Assembly: GCF_000374025.1 (NCBI RefSeq)
Contig: NZ_KB893186.1
Coordinates: forward strand, 62,001 to 126,000
Origin: Spirosoma panaciterrae DSM 21099
GTDB lineage: Bacteria; Bacteroidota; Bacteroidia; Cytophagales; Spirosomataceae
Length of the DNA stretch: 64,000 nt
Reading direction: 5' to 3'
Every line of letters starts with the position of its first letter. Position 1 is the stretch's first letter. A program made the translations under genes and the position numbers. Of the stretch, positions 1 to 8,537 are shown piece by piece. Below the pieces are notes generated by a model. It saw only the letters and a list, made by a program, of their open reading frames with translations. It was not told the origin of the DNA and made no database searches.

Positions 1-182
1 TTAGCCCTGCTTACCAGAAAATCCTTTATATCTTCCGTTGAGCATCCGTTCTGGAATACCCGCAAAATAGCTGGTCCCGAGCCTTTCAGCGTGTAGTAGA
101 CCCCACTCTGCATATGAATCAGCACAATCTCTTCGTCGAAATCCTCAAAATCAAATGTCGTATTATTAAAAATAGCTACCAT
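1..182 (-). CDS. PqqD-like small protein (partial, runs off left edge)
   Basis: Reading the minus strand from an ATG at 182 gives 60 codons with no stop before the window edge. The translation has the PqqD / RiPP recognition element pattern: an acidic start (FDFEDFDEEIVLIHM), then a beta strand with GVYYTL, a short turn KGSGPAI, and a helix followed by CSTEDIKDFLV. In this family the consensus is a 'v..dpetG.yy.Ln..g..iw..l..g.s.eei...l' arrangement of about 90 residues, so the visible part is the N-terminal two thirds. Such proteins bind leader peptides for radical-SAM, lasso or grasp-type maturases. Partner genes would lie to the left and cannot be seen. The assignment rests on pattern memory only; the start is the only in-frame ATG near the 5' end. 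Confidence 0.6.
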   Translation of the reverse strand, partial: MVAIFNNTTFDFEDFDEEIVLIHMQSGVYYTLKGSGPAILRVFQNGCSTEDIKDFLVSRA

Positions 183-406
183 AAAAAGAGGCAAATGGAG
201 TAGGGTATGTATGAACAAATGCCCCGAAACTAGCCATAAATCTGGACTTACCCAAAATCTATGACCCGTCAAGACCTATCCGGCTATGCGTCTGTACCTA
301 TGATCTGTATCCGATGATGGCTGTTGTCAATCCATCAGGTATGGAGATCAAATAATTTGATTAAGTTTACACAAAAAACCTAAGGATTTATACTCAATTT
401 GTCCAT

Positions 407-1582
407 ATGAATGGCAGACATCTGGTTAGCCTTCTAACGACAATTTTATTCATAGCCGTCGTTCTCGAAGCTTGTACGAACCCAGATCCCAACTCCGGTA
501 TCGATCCCCTACTGAGTACGCCGACCCTGCCGGATATAACCACGGCACCCGTCAGCAACACCCTAACCAACGACACCGCGTTGCTCGGCCAGGCTTTGTT
601 TTGGGACCCCATTTTATCGGGCAGCAAGGATGTGGCCTGCGCTACTTGTCATCATCCTCACAATGCCTATACGGATGGCTTAGACCTCTCCTTGGGAACG
701 AATGCGACTGGCTTTGGCCAAAACCGACAGTTTCGGTCGCCCAACGACATACCCGTTAGCAAACGTAATGCACCTACCCTGCTCAATGCGGCCTTCAACG
801 GCATGGACAGTAACGGCAATTATGACCCTTTAACAGCCCCTATGTTCTGGGACTCCCGTACGCAAAGCCTGGAAAACCAGGTAAAAGGCCCTTTATCGAC
901 CTTCGAGGAAATGCGTGGACACGCGTATAGTGAAACCCTCTCGCTCGACAGTCTGGTAGCGCGGCTGTCAGCCATTCCGGAATATCAGCAACTATTCCAG
1001 AAGGCTTTTGGCAATGGCCCAACCATTACCCCCTCCAAAATCGGCAAGGCAATTGCAACCTTTGAACGTACGTTAACGGCCATGAATTCGCCCTACGACC
1101 GCTACCTGAGAGGAGAGAAAACGGCTCTGAACGACCAGCAACTTCAGGGTATGCTCATTTTCAAGGACGAAGGCTGCCACCTGTGCCATGCAGGCCCCAT
1201 GTTTTCGGACTACAAGCTGCACATATTATCGGTACCCGATAACCCCAAACTGGCCAGTACGGATGCAGGTGCGGGAGGTACGTATGCCTTTCGGACGCCC
1301 TCGCTGCGAAACGTTGGGCAGACGGCGCCGTATATGCACAATGGTGTCTTTCAGACCCTAAAGCAGGTGCTCAAATTTTATGATGACATCGGCGAGCCCA
1401 TTTCCCAGAATCCGCATGTACCCGTACAACAATTAGACCCTAAAATACAGCGAATTGCTCTACGCGATGCCGAGCAGGATCAACTGATTGCCTTCCTGAA
1501 CGCACTGTCCGATCCCGGATTCGACAAGTTCATCCCCACCCGCGTTCCCAGTGGCCTCCAGCCGGGTGGCACGATCAAATAA
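407..1582 (+). CDS. Di-haem cytochrome c peroxidase (CcpA/MauG family), lipoprotein
   Basis: This 391-residue protein has a lipoprotein signal peptide ending in the lipobox LEAC (Cys23), which should anchor it to a membrane outside the cytoplasm. Two c-type haem sites are visible: CATCH at residues 78-82 and CHLCH at 257-261. The order and spacing match bacterial di-haem peroxidases, which reduce hydrogen peroxide with electrons from small cytochromes or quinol chains. MauG-like relatives oxidise proteins or other substrates, so the physiological substrate is open. Length fits the family (330-400 residues plus signal). It stands alone: the left neighbour is divergent and the next gene begins 172 bases downstream. 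Confidence 0.9.
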   Translation: MNGRHLVSLLTTILFIAVVLEACTNPDPNSGIDPLLSTPTLPDITTAPVSNTLTNDTALLGQALFWDPILSGSKDVACATCHHPHNAYTDGLDLSLGTNATGFGQNRQFRSPNDIPVSKRNAPTLLNAAFNGMDSNGNYDPLTAPMFWDSRTQSLENQVKGPLSTFEEMRGHAYSETLSLDSLVARLSAIPEYQQLFQKAFGNGPTITPSKIGKAIATFERTLTAMNSPYDRYLRGEKTALNDQQLQGMLIFKDEGCHLCHAGPMFSDYKLHILSVPDNPKLASTDAGAGGTYAFRTPSLRNVGQTAPYMHNGVFQTLKQVLKFYDDIGEPISQNPHVPVQQLDPKIQRIALRDAEQDQLIAFLNALSDPGFDKFIPTRVPSGLQPGGTIK

Positions 1583-1754
1583 CCCTCACGACTTTCTTCA
1601 GTAAACGATCCGTCTCGAATCTGGCTACCTCCCAACGACGCATCGATTCATAGGAATTTCTAGCCGCTTAGTTTATCATTTTTTCTGTTTCACCTAAACA
1701 AATCGGCACCATTCAAAAAAACTCATTTCCTTTGGGCATTCATTCGCTACGCCC

Positions 1755-3071
1755 ATGAAACGGCTCATTTTCATTTACTTACTTATTTACTCAATCACCA
1801 GTCAGGGACAAACCGTAGTCGCGTCGGTGCAGGAAGCGCTGGCGTTGGCCCGACGAAACAACCCTGATCTGGTTAACGCTCGGCAGAATCGACTGGTACA
1901 AGGGCAACAGCCATCGGCAACTCGGGCTGCGCTGCTTCCTCAGGCGCGGTTTTTCACCAATTTCGATTATAATTTTTCGCTACCTGTTCAACTTATTCCG
2001 CTCGTTCTCCTTGGAGGGCCTGCGGGAGAGTACCGTAGTGTGCAGTTCGGACTACCCTATGTGCTCTCAGCGGGGGCAGAGGTAACAGTTCCCGTCGTCA
2101 ATCGTCCTGCGCGTGCTGATCTTGGTATCACGGAACAAAACCTACGGATTACCGATCATCAGAATCTGGTTTTGCAGGATGAGGTGTCTACACAAACGGC
2201 GCGCGTTTACCATGCTACCCTCCTCACGAGTGCTGCCATTCGGCTCACCCAGCGCAACCTCTCAGCCGCTGACACACTCACCCAGATTGCCCGCGACCGA
2301 CTCGACAAAGGGCTGATCGAACCCCTGGAATACAATCGCATCCGGTCGGTACAACTGACCACCGCCGATGTATTGTACCAGAATCAACTGGCCTACATCC
2401 GCAACCGGAATCAACTTAAGCTCATACTGGGATTGTCTCTTTCTGATAGCCTGATTTTGTCGGAAGATTTAGCCAATCGCCCAGCCAGTATACCCGTACC
2501 AGCTACAGCACTATCGTTTATGGAACGGCCTCAACTGACCTTACAACAGGCACGGGTCGAGTTATCAAAGTTGCAGCTCACCCGCGAAAAGCTGCAACGA
2601 TGGCCAACGCTATCGGCTTATGGACGCTATACGCAACAGGCACAACGAAACGAGATCAATTTCCTGAACTTTAGCCAGCCCTGGTACGAGATCGGGGTAG
2701 CCGGGCTCCAGTTCAACTGGCCGATTTATTCGGGTGGACTGCGTACCAGCAACCTGACCCGTGCCCGCCTACAACTCAAAGCGGCTGAACTGGCTCTTGA
2801 TTATGAGCGGAACAAACAGCAGACCGATAACGAAGACATTCGCAATAGCTATAACCAGGCCGCCCGTTCGCTGGACCTGAATCGACAAAACTATGAACTC
2901 AGTACTCAGAATGTGCAGATTGCCCTGATCAAATATCGTTCCGGCCTGTTCGCTTATGATCAGTATCTGAATGTGTTCAACGAAGCTCTGACTGCCCAGA
3001 ACCGCTATCTGAACAACCTCTCGAACGTATTCATTAACCAAACCATCCTTCAAATACGAAGTGGACAATAA
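1755..3071 (+). CDS. TolC-family outer membrane efflux protein
   Basis: The 438-residue product begins with a signal peptide (about residues 1-19, ending near SQGQ) and then shows the long alternating helix and strand pattern of OEP/TolC proteins, with the typical opening VQEALALARRNNPDL and a second related half after about residue 240. TolC proteins form the trimeric outer membrane duct of tripartite exporters. The following genes encode a membrane fusion protein, an ABC permease and an ABC ATPase in the same direction, so this is the exit duct of that exporter. Length is normal for the family. The substrate cannot be read from the sequence. Confidence 0.9.
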   Translation: MKRLIFIYLLIYSITSQGQTVVASVQEALALARRNNPDLVNARQNRLVQGQQPSATRAALLPQARFFTNFDYNFSLPVQLIPLVLLGGPAGEYRSVQFGLPYVLSAGAEVTVPVVNRPARADLGITEQNLRITDHQNLVLQDEVSTQTARVYHATLLTSAAIRLTQRNLSAADTLTQIARDRLDKGLIEPLEYNRIRSVQLTTADVLYQNQLAYIRNRNQLKLILGLSLSDSLILSEDLANRPASIPVPATALSFMERPQLTLQQARVELSKLQLTREKLQRWPTLSAYGRYTQQAQRNEINFLNFSQPWYEIGVAGLQFNWPIYSGGLRTSNLTRARLQLKAAELALDYERNKQQTDNEDIRNSYNQAARSLDLNRQNYELSTQNVQIALIKYRSGLFAYDQYLNVFNEALTAQNRYLNNLSNVFINQTILQIRSGQ

Positions 3072-3176
3072 ACGGGTTTACTACCTGCTCTTTTCAGGGT
3101 TTTCGGTCTGCCCTAGCCCCATTACTCGCTTAGCCCTGTAAACCCGAATCGGTGACTTGTAAACCACCCAAACCCC

Positions 3177-4271
3177 ATGAAAACTACACGTTCCCTGTTG
3201 GTATCTTTCGTTATACTCACCGCCTGCAAACACGGTACGGATGGCCTCTCGCCCACCTATCGGGATTTGACCGAAGCGGTGTATGCGTCGGGCAATATCT
3301 ACCCACGCAATGAATACACCGTTACGGCCGATGCGGCTGGTATTTTGCAGAAGAGGCTCGTCAATGAAGGCGATTCCATTCAGCAGAACCAACTCTTGTT
3401 CGTTCTCGAAAGCGCAACGGAAGATGCCCGTCAGCAGGCGGCTGCCAACGCGTACCGACAGGCTCGCGCCAACCTGGGGCCCAATTCGCCCGTACTGGCC
3501 GAACTGGAAGCACAGGTACGCAATGCCCGTACCCGGCTCACCAATGATTCGATCAACTACAACCGCTTTCGGGAATTATACAGCCAGAATGCGACTTCAA
3601 AAGCGGAACTCGAACGGGCTGAACTGAATTATACCCTATCAAAAAATAACTTTCGGGCTCAACTCAACACCTTACAGCGAAGCCGGGATCAAATTCAGCT
3701 CGATGTGGCCAATAACCGCAGTCAGCTGGTTTCGTCGGAAGAAGCTGGCCGGAATACCCGCATTCGGAGTCTGCTGAATGGGAAAGTGTACGAAGTCTAC
3801 AAAGATCCGGGCGAGGTGGTTCGGGTTGGTGATCAGTTGGCGCTGGTTGGTAGTGGCAATCATTTGTACGCACAATTAGCCGTTGACGAGAGTGACTTCG
3901 GTCGGATGCGCATCGGGCAGGAGGTGATTCTAAAAGCAGATGTGTACCCCGACAAGGTATTCAAAGCCCGCGTCAGTAAAATTTACCCCAAACTCAACCG
4001 AAGTGACCAGTCGTTCCGGGTCGATGCAGAATTTATAGGGGATCGTCCAGATGCCTATTACGGCCTGACTCTCGAAGCAAATATCATCATCAGCCAGAAC
4101 AAGCATGTACTGACCATTCCTAAGTCGTACGTGGTTGGTACCGACAGTGTATGGATCGAGCAGGATGGCAAAAAGCAAAAAATTAAATTCCAGAAGGGAG
4201 CCGAAAACTTCGATATGGTCGAGGTGAAAGGGGGGCTGACTGAACAATCAAAATTGATTACCAATGAGTGA
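3177..4271 (+). CDS. HlyD/MacA-type periplasmic adaptor lipoprotein
   Basis: A 364-residue membrane fusion protein with a lipoprotein signal (lipobox LTAC, Cys17). The order is adaptor-like: a biotinyl/lipoyl-type beta segment near residues 35-75 (AAGILQKRLVNEGDSI), a helical hairpin rich in Q, R and N from about 80 to 190, the return of the lipoyl half (GKVYEVYKDPGEVVRVGDQL), then a beta barrel and membrane-proximal region. It bridges the inner membrane ABC permease (4353-5603) and the TolC duct (1755-3071). It starts 105 bases after the TolC gene. The stop codon at 4269-4271 lies inside the left arm of an octamer repeat hairpin. Confidence 0.9.
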   Translation: MKTTRSLLVSFVILTACKHGTDGLSPTYRDLTEAVYASGNIYPRNEYTVTADAAGILQKRLVNEGDSIQQNQLLFVLESATEDARQQAAANAYRQARANLGPNSPVLAELEAQVRNARTRLTNDSINYNRFRELYSQNATSKAELERAELNYTLSKNNFRAQLNTLQRSRDQIQLDVANNRSQLVSSEEAGRNTRIRSLLNGKVYEVYKDPGEVVRVGDQLALVGSGNHLYAQLAVDESDFGRMRIGQEVILKADVYPDKVFKARVSKIYPKLNRSDQSFRVDAEFIGDRPDAYYGLTLEANIIISQNKHVLTIPKSYVVGTDSVWIEQDGKKQKIKFQKGAENFDMVEVKGGLTEQSKLITNE

Positions 4272-4352
4272 AGCCGGGAAAGAGTGTAAGAGCGGACTCT
4301 CCTCTCGACAGCTTTTCACTCTTTCGCGCATTGACTCTTTCGCTCTTTACTT
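4266..4352. repeat. GAGYGAAW octamer inverted repeat, copy 1
   Basis: Between the adaptor and permease genes the left arm (about 4266-4295) carries degenerate units such as AAAGAGTG and AAGAGCGG, and the right arm (4317-4352) carries the reverse complement form CTTTCGCG, GACTCTTT, CGCTCTTT. It is the most degenerate of four copies in the window. The right arm ends two bases before the ATG at 4353, so any transcript reaching the permease gene would place its ribosome-binding region next to this hairpin. Confidence 0.6.
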
Positions 4353-5603
4353 ATGGACATTCGAATTGCTTCCCAGATTGCCCAGACTCACTTACTGGCC
4401 AAAAAACGACAAACGCTAGTTGCGATGCTGGGGGTGACCTTTGGCATTGCCATGTTCATTACAATGATTTCATTTATGCAGGGCGTGAATCAGTTTCTGG
4501 AAGATTCGGCCCTGGATGCCAGTCCGCACATACGGCTGTATAACGAGGTCAATACGCAGCGTCCGAGTCTGATTGATCAACTCTATCCGGGCAAATTCAA
4601 TGTTGTCTATCACCAGAAACCGAAAGACGAACTGGCCCGGATAAAGAATGGAATGACCATTGCCGAGCGTATTGAAAAGGAACCGGGCGTGCTGGGTGTA
4701 TCGCCCCAGGTGGCTACGCAGGCTTTTTACAACAACGGCCCCATTCAACTCTCCGGGACGATTTCGGGGGTAGAGATTGATCGTGAAAATCGATTGTACA
4801 AATTAAACACCCGGCTCAAATCGGGCAGTTTACGCGGACTGGAAAGCAACCCGGATGGGCTTATTATGGGGGCCGTACTGGCCCGAAAACTCAATGTCCG
4901 GGTTGGCGACAAGGTTACGGTCACCACACCCATTGGTAGCACGCGGGTGTTGCGGGTGGTCGGCACCTTTGGTTTTGGCGTCGGCACGGTCGATAACACC
5001 AAAAGTTACGCCAACCTGTCGACGGTACAGGAGATGCTCCAGAAAGACCCCAGTTACATCACCGACATCCATATCAAGATGGTCGATCCACTGCAGGCGA
5101 TCCCGTTTGGGCAACGGTTACGGGCTACGTACGGCTACTATACCGAAGACTGGGCAACAGCGAACACGGCCATTCTGGCTGGAGAAAAAATACGCAACGT
5201 GATGACGTTCGTGGTGTCGATGACGTTGCTGGTAGTAGCCGGATTCGGCATTTACAACATCATGAACATGACGGTGATCAACAAAATCAAAGACATCGCT
5301 ATCCTGAAAGCTACGGGTTTCGACGGGCGAGACATCATTGCCATCTTTTTGCTCCAGGCCGTGTTTATCGGATTGTCGGGTGGGTTGCTGGGGTTACTGA
5401 TCGGATTCGGACTGAGCTATATGCTGTCCATTACCCCGTTCGATGCCGGTGATTTCCTGAGTCTTAAAACATTTCCGGTCATTTTCGACCCGAAGTACTA
5501 CGTCATGGGCATTTTGTTTGGGGTCATCACAACGGTACTGGCCGGCTTCTTCCCTTCCCGAAAAGCGGCCCAAGTCGATCCCGTGGCGATATTAAGAGGC
5601 TAA
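4353..5603 (+). CDS. ABC transporter permease, FtsX/MacB family
   Basis: The 416-residue protein has the MacB/FtsX layout: one transmembrane helix near residues 24-46, a large extracytoplasmic MacB-PCD domain from about 50 to 275, and three helices near 285-310, 335-360 and 385-408. The C-terminal tail ends with FPSRKAAQVDPVAILRG, the usual 'aar.dPi.alr' signature of this family. These permeases are mechanotransmission components that work with a cytoplasmic ATPase and a TolC duct, exporting peptides, lipids or drugs. The ATPase follows after a 93-base gap filled by an octamer repeat hairpin. Four helices and a dimeric architecture are expected from the family. Confidence 0.92.
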   Translation: MDIRIASQIAQTHLLAKKRQTLVAMLGVTFGIAMFITMISFMQGVNQFLEDSALDASPHIRLYNEVNTQRPSLIDQLYPGKFNVVYHQKPKDELARIKNGMTIAERIEKEPGVLGVSPQVATQAFYNNGPIQLSGTISGVEIDRENRLYKLNTRLKSGSLRGLESNPDGLIMGAVLARKLNVRVGDKVTVTTPIGSTRVLRVVGTFGFGVGTVDNTKSYANLSTVQEMLQKDPSYITDIHIKMVDPLQAIPFGQRLRATYGYYTEDWATANTAILAGEKIRNVMTFVVSMTLLVVAGFGIYNIMNMTVINKIKDIAILKATGFDGRDIIAIFLLQAVFIGLSGGLLGLLIGFGLSYMLSITPFDAGDFLSLKTFPVIFDPKYYVMGILFGVITTVLAGFFPSRKAAQVDPVAILRG

Positions 5604-5610
5604 TTATAAA

Positions 5611-5695
5611 GCGAGAAAGAGTGAATGAGCGAAAGGGCGAAAAGCTGACGCGAAGAAATTCACTCTTTCGCCCATTCACTCTTTCATTCTTTAAG
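5611..5695. repeat. GAGYGAAW octamer inverted repeat, copy 2
   Basis: The left arm (5611-5645) reads as units like GAAAGAGT, GAATGAGC, GAAAGGGC; the right arm (5659-5695) is its near-complement. The hairpin fills the gap between the ABC permease stop and the ATPase start (ATG at 5697). Confidence 0.75.
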
Positions 5696-5696
5696 T

Positions 5697-6389
5697 ATGA
5701 ATACGGTTCTTTCGGCCCAGCACGTCAACAAATACTTCTACGATCCGGAGAAATTTCAGGTATTGAAAGAGGTGTCATTCTCGGTTCAACAGGGTGAATT
5801 TCTGTCGATTGTGGGTAAGTCGGGCTGTGGCAAATCGACCCTTCTTTACCTGTTGTCAACCATGGATACAGACTACGAAGGTCAGATCGAAATGGCAGGT
5901 ACGACGCTAAAAGGTCGCAGTCAGGATTTTCTGTCGCACTTCCGGAACGAACACCTTGGGTTTGTATTCCAGTTTCACTTTTTGCTCCCCGAATTTTCGG
6001 CTTTACAGAATGTGATGCTTCCGGGCCTAAAACTGGGCAAATACCCTGAAAAGGAAGTAGAAGAACGGGCTATGGAAAAACTGCGTTTGATCGGTATGGC
6101 CGATTATGCCCGTAAACCCGCCAGTAAACTTTCGGGAGGACAGCAGCAACGGGTAGCCATTGCCAGGGCGCTCATCAATGATCCGACGATTATTATGGGC
6201 GACGAACCTACGGGAAATCTCGACCGGGCCAACACCGAAAACGTATTCGAGATTTTTAGCGGTCTGGCCCAGAAAGGCCAGACCATCATTGCCGTTACAC
6301 ACGACCCCGATTTTGCCGCCCGTACCGACCGCGTTATCGAGATGTCGGACGGAATGATCATCGCCACCCATGAAAATAAAGTTCAATAA
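5697..6389 (+). CDS. ABC transporter ATP-binding protein, LolD/MacB type
   Basis: This 230-residue ATPase carries Walker A GKSGCGKST (residues 40-48), the signature LSGGQ (145-149), Walker B with DEPTGNLD (169-176) and the H-loop histidine in AVTHD. The type is the LolD/MacB/FtsE group, which pairs with FtsX-like permeases, and the permease lies directly upstream. It energises the tripartite exporter from the cytoplasmic side. Its last 20 bases overlap the start of the histidine kinase gene, which suggests translational coupling of exporter and sensor. Confidence 0.95.
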   Translation: MNTVLSAQHVNKYFYDPEKFQVLKEVSFSVQQGEFLSIVGKSGCGKSTLLYLLSTMDTDYEGQIEMAGTTLKGRSQDFLSHFRNEHLGFVFQFHFLLPEFSALQNVMLPGLKLGKYPEKEVEERAMEKLRLIGMADYARKPASKLSGGQQQRVAIARALINDPTIIMGDEPTGNLDRANTENVFEIFSGLAQKGQTIIAVTHDPDFAARTDRVIEMSDGMIIATHENKVQ

Positions 6390-7404
6390 ATACGTCGAGA
6401 TCCTCCTGCTTTGGGTGGCTTTGGCGGGGGTTGTAGCTCGTCAGTGGATTATTCCAGAAATTACCTGGCAGCTACAGATGGGGCTTTTCCTGCTCTCGTT
6501 TCTGGTATTTAACATCATCTGGGTATTTCATTACTTTTTCAACGAGTGGCTCAACCAACGGTTACCGTTTGAAAAAAATGTTCGCTGGCGAATTGCAATC
6601 CAGCTGATTGGTGGTTGGGGGATTGTTAAAACGATCCTTTTCATAACCGGCTATTTCATCGTCAGAAAAGTTATCGGCGACATCCTGCCTGAGATGAATC
6701 CGTTTAACCGCTTTTCGGCGATCATCATTGTTGTGACCATTTTTCTGGTCAATACCGTGATTATCCTGGGGTTTATTGCCAGTCATTTGCTAAAACGGTG
6801 GCAGGAAAACACCATTCGTACGGCTCAACTGGAGAAAGAAAAAGTTCAGGTTCAGCTCGATAGTCTGAAGAATCAGATCAGTCCGCATTTTCTGTTCAAC
6901 AGCCTATCGTCGCTCGATAGTTTGATCGATGACAACCCGACCCTGGCCCGGCAGTTCTTGCAGCAATTGTCCAAGGTGTTCCGGTATGTTCTCCAGCACA
7001 AAGACAAGTCGCTGGTATCGATCGAAACCGAACTGGCATTCATAACAAATTATGTGTCCCTGCTAAAAACCCGCTTCGACGGGGCGTTCAGGCTGGATTG
7101 CCAACTTCCCGACGACACCCTGGACTATCAGATTGTACCCGTTACGCTCCAGATTCTGATCGAGAATGCCATCAAGCACAATACCATCGACGCGAATCGC
7201 CCGTTGACGGTTACGATTCGTGCGAATGATGGATACCTGCTTATATCAAATCCAATTCAGCGAAAGCGCCAGGTCGAAACCTCCAATAGGCAGGGGCTGG
7301 AAAATCTGAAACTACTCTATAGTTACCTGAGCCCGCATCCAATCGAAATTGACGACGACGGTACAATTTTTCAGGTGAGCGTGCCACTACTTTCGACTGA
7401 ATAA
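6370..7404 (+). CDS. Sensor histidine kinase, LytS/YehU (His_kinase) family
   Basis: The 344-residue protein has about four membrane helices in its first 140 residues (near 10-24, 36-58, 78-99 and 114-140), a coiled linker, and then the His_kinase signature ISPHFLFNSL with the phospho-accepting His173. The ATP-binding part includes LILIENAIKHN-like N-box residues and the ending GLENLKLLYS. These kinases pair with LytTR response regulators, and one follows 36 bases downstream. The start codon lies inside the ABC ATPase gene (20-base overlap). The membrane part has no recognised ligand domain, so it may sense the membrane or the adjacent exporter itself, as in bacteriocin-sensing systems; that is inference. 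Confidence 0.92.
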   Translation: MKIKFNKYVEILLLWVALAGVVARQWIIPEITWQLQMGLFLLSFLVFNIIWVFHYFFNEWLNQRLPFEKNVRWRIAIQLIGGWGIVKTILFITGYFIVRKVIGDILPEMNPFNRFSAIIIVVTIFLVNTVIILGFIASHLLKRWQENTIRTAQLEKEKVQVQLDSLKNQISPHFLFNSLSSLDSLIDDNPTLARQFLQQLSKVFRYVLQHKDKSLVSIETELAFITNYVSLLKTRFDGAFRLDCQLPDDTLDYQIVPVTLQILIENAIKHNTIDANRPLTVTIRANDGYLLISNPIQRKRQVETSNRQGLENLKLLYSYLSPHPIEIDDDGTIFQVSVPLLSTE

Positions 7405-7440
7405 CGATATTTCGGCTTTCAGCCGCGTACTCCATCAACC

Positions 7441-8229
7441 ATGACCATCCTGCTGATCGAAGACGAGCCTCTGATTGCCCGTCAGCTTCAAAAACTGGTA
7501 CAGCAGCTAGAGCCAACTGCTACCATCGATGGGCCTCTATCGAGTGTGCAGGCCATTTGTGCTTATTTTCAGTCGAATCGGGTTTCGGGACGGCCCTCAC
7601 CCGATCTGGTCATTTCCGATATACAGCTTTCTGATGGGGTCAGCTTTGAGGCATTTCGTCAGATTCAGCTCGACACGCCGGTTATATTCACAACCGCTTA
7701 CGACGAATACGCCATACGGGCGTTTAAGCTAAATAGCCTCGACTACCTGCTAAAACCCATCGATCCCGATGACCTGCAGGCAGCCCTGTCGAAATTCCAC
7801 CGCTGGGCCCTACAGGGGGCATCGGGATTTGAAGACCATTTCCGTCACTTTCTGAATCATCTGTCCGACCAATCCACAACCCCTACCTACAAACGCCGGT
7901 TTTCGGGACATTATATCCGGCAGATTGTTTCGGTACCCCAGCAGGAAGTAGCCTGTTTTTGCCGTAATGAACTAATTTACCTTTATACAACCGACGGCCG
8001 GAAATTAATAACGGATTACAAAACCCTGGACGAATTGGAGGAACTGGTGGATCCTTCCCAGTTTTTTCGGGCCAATCGCCAGTATCTACTAGCGCTGGAG
8101 GCTATAGCTGGCTATAAACCCCTCGATAGCCAGAAGCTACAGATTCTCCTGAAGAGCCCCAACGACAAACTGGAACTGCTTGTCAGTAAAGAGAAGTCTA
8201 CCCTGTTTCGACATTGGCTCGACGAATAA
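7441..8229 (+). CDS. LytTR response regulator
   Basis: The 262-residue regulator has an N-terminal receiver domain with acidic pocket (IEDEP at 6-10), phospho-acceptor Asp60 in VISDIQL and the conserved lysine in YLLKPID. The C-terminal half (about 160-260) is a LytTR DNA-binding domain, with FFRANRQYLL and the strand-rich end VSKEKSTLFRHWL. It should be phosphorylated by the kinase encoded just upstream and control promoters with paired 9-bp direct repeats. Given the order of the cluster, the exporter genes are the likely targets. I did not find a clear pair of LytTR sites upstream of 1755. Confidence 0.93.
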   Translation: MTILLIEDEPLIARQLQKLVQQLEPTATIDGPLSSVQAICAYFQSNRVSGRPSPDLVISDIQLSDGVSFEAFRQIQLDTPVIFTTAYDEYAIRAFKLNSLDYLLKPIDPDDLQAALSKFHRWALQGASGFEDHFRHFLNHLSDQSTTPTYKRRFSGHYIRQIVSVPQQEVACFCRNELIYLYTTDGRKLITDYKTLDELEELVDPSQFFRANRQYLLALEAIAGYKPLDSQKLQILLKSPNDKLELLVSKEKSTLFRHWLDE

Positions 8230-8537
8230 CTCAGCATTTGTCACCTTTTTATTCTTAAAATTTCACAAATTCATTCATTGCATTTGATTTATTAATAACT
8301 ATACATTTAGTTTGGGTATTCTTTCTATTCTTGCTATTTAAATAGTCCGATTAACAACTTACGAAGCCATCCATTGTATGCAACGGATCTGCTTTAGGGC
8401 TGTCTTTCCTGGACAAGGGCGCTAAGTATTTATGACCATTCATCCTTGCTTTTGGCAGGTATATACCAAGACCATTGACATTTTTCTCATTTATCTGTAA
8501 CTAACCAATTCGTAATTAGAGTACCCTATATAACCGT
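8230..8537. other. Intergenic region upstream of the M16 peptidase gene
   Basis: This 308-base stretch is AT-rich at its left end and holds no plausible open reading frame. A weak promoter-like element (TTTAGTTTGG near 8307-8316) lacks the exact TAnnTTTG spacing. There is no U-tract hairpin after the response regulator gene. I see no repeat element here. Confidence 0.5.

Noticed and set aside
4268-4543. Plus-strand frame spanning the first octamer repeat and the permease start
   Set aside because: It reads the repeat and then the permease gene in the wrong frame.
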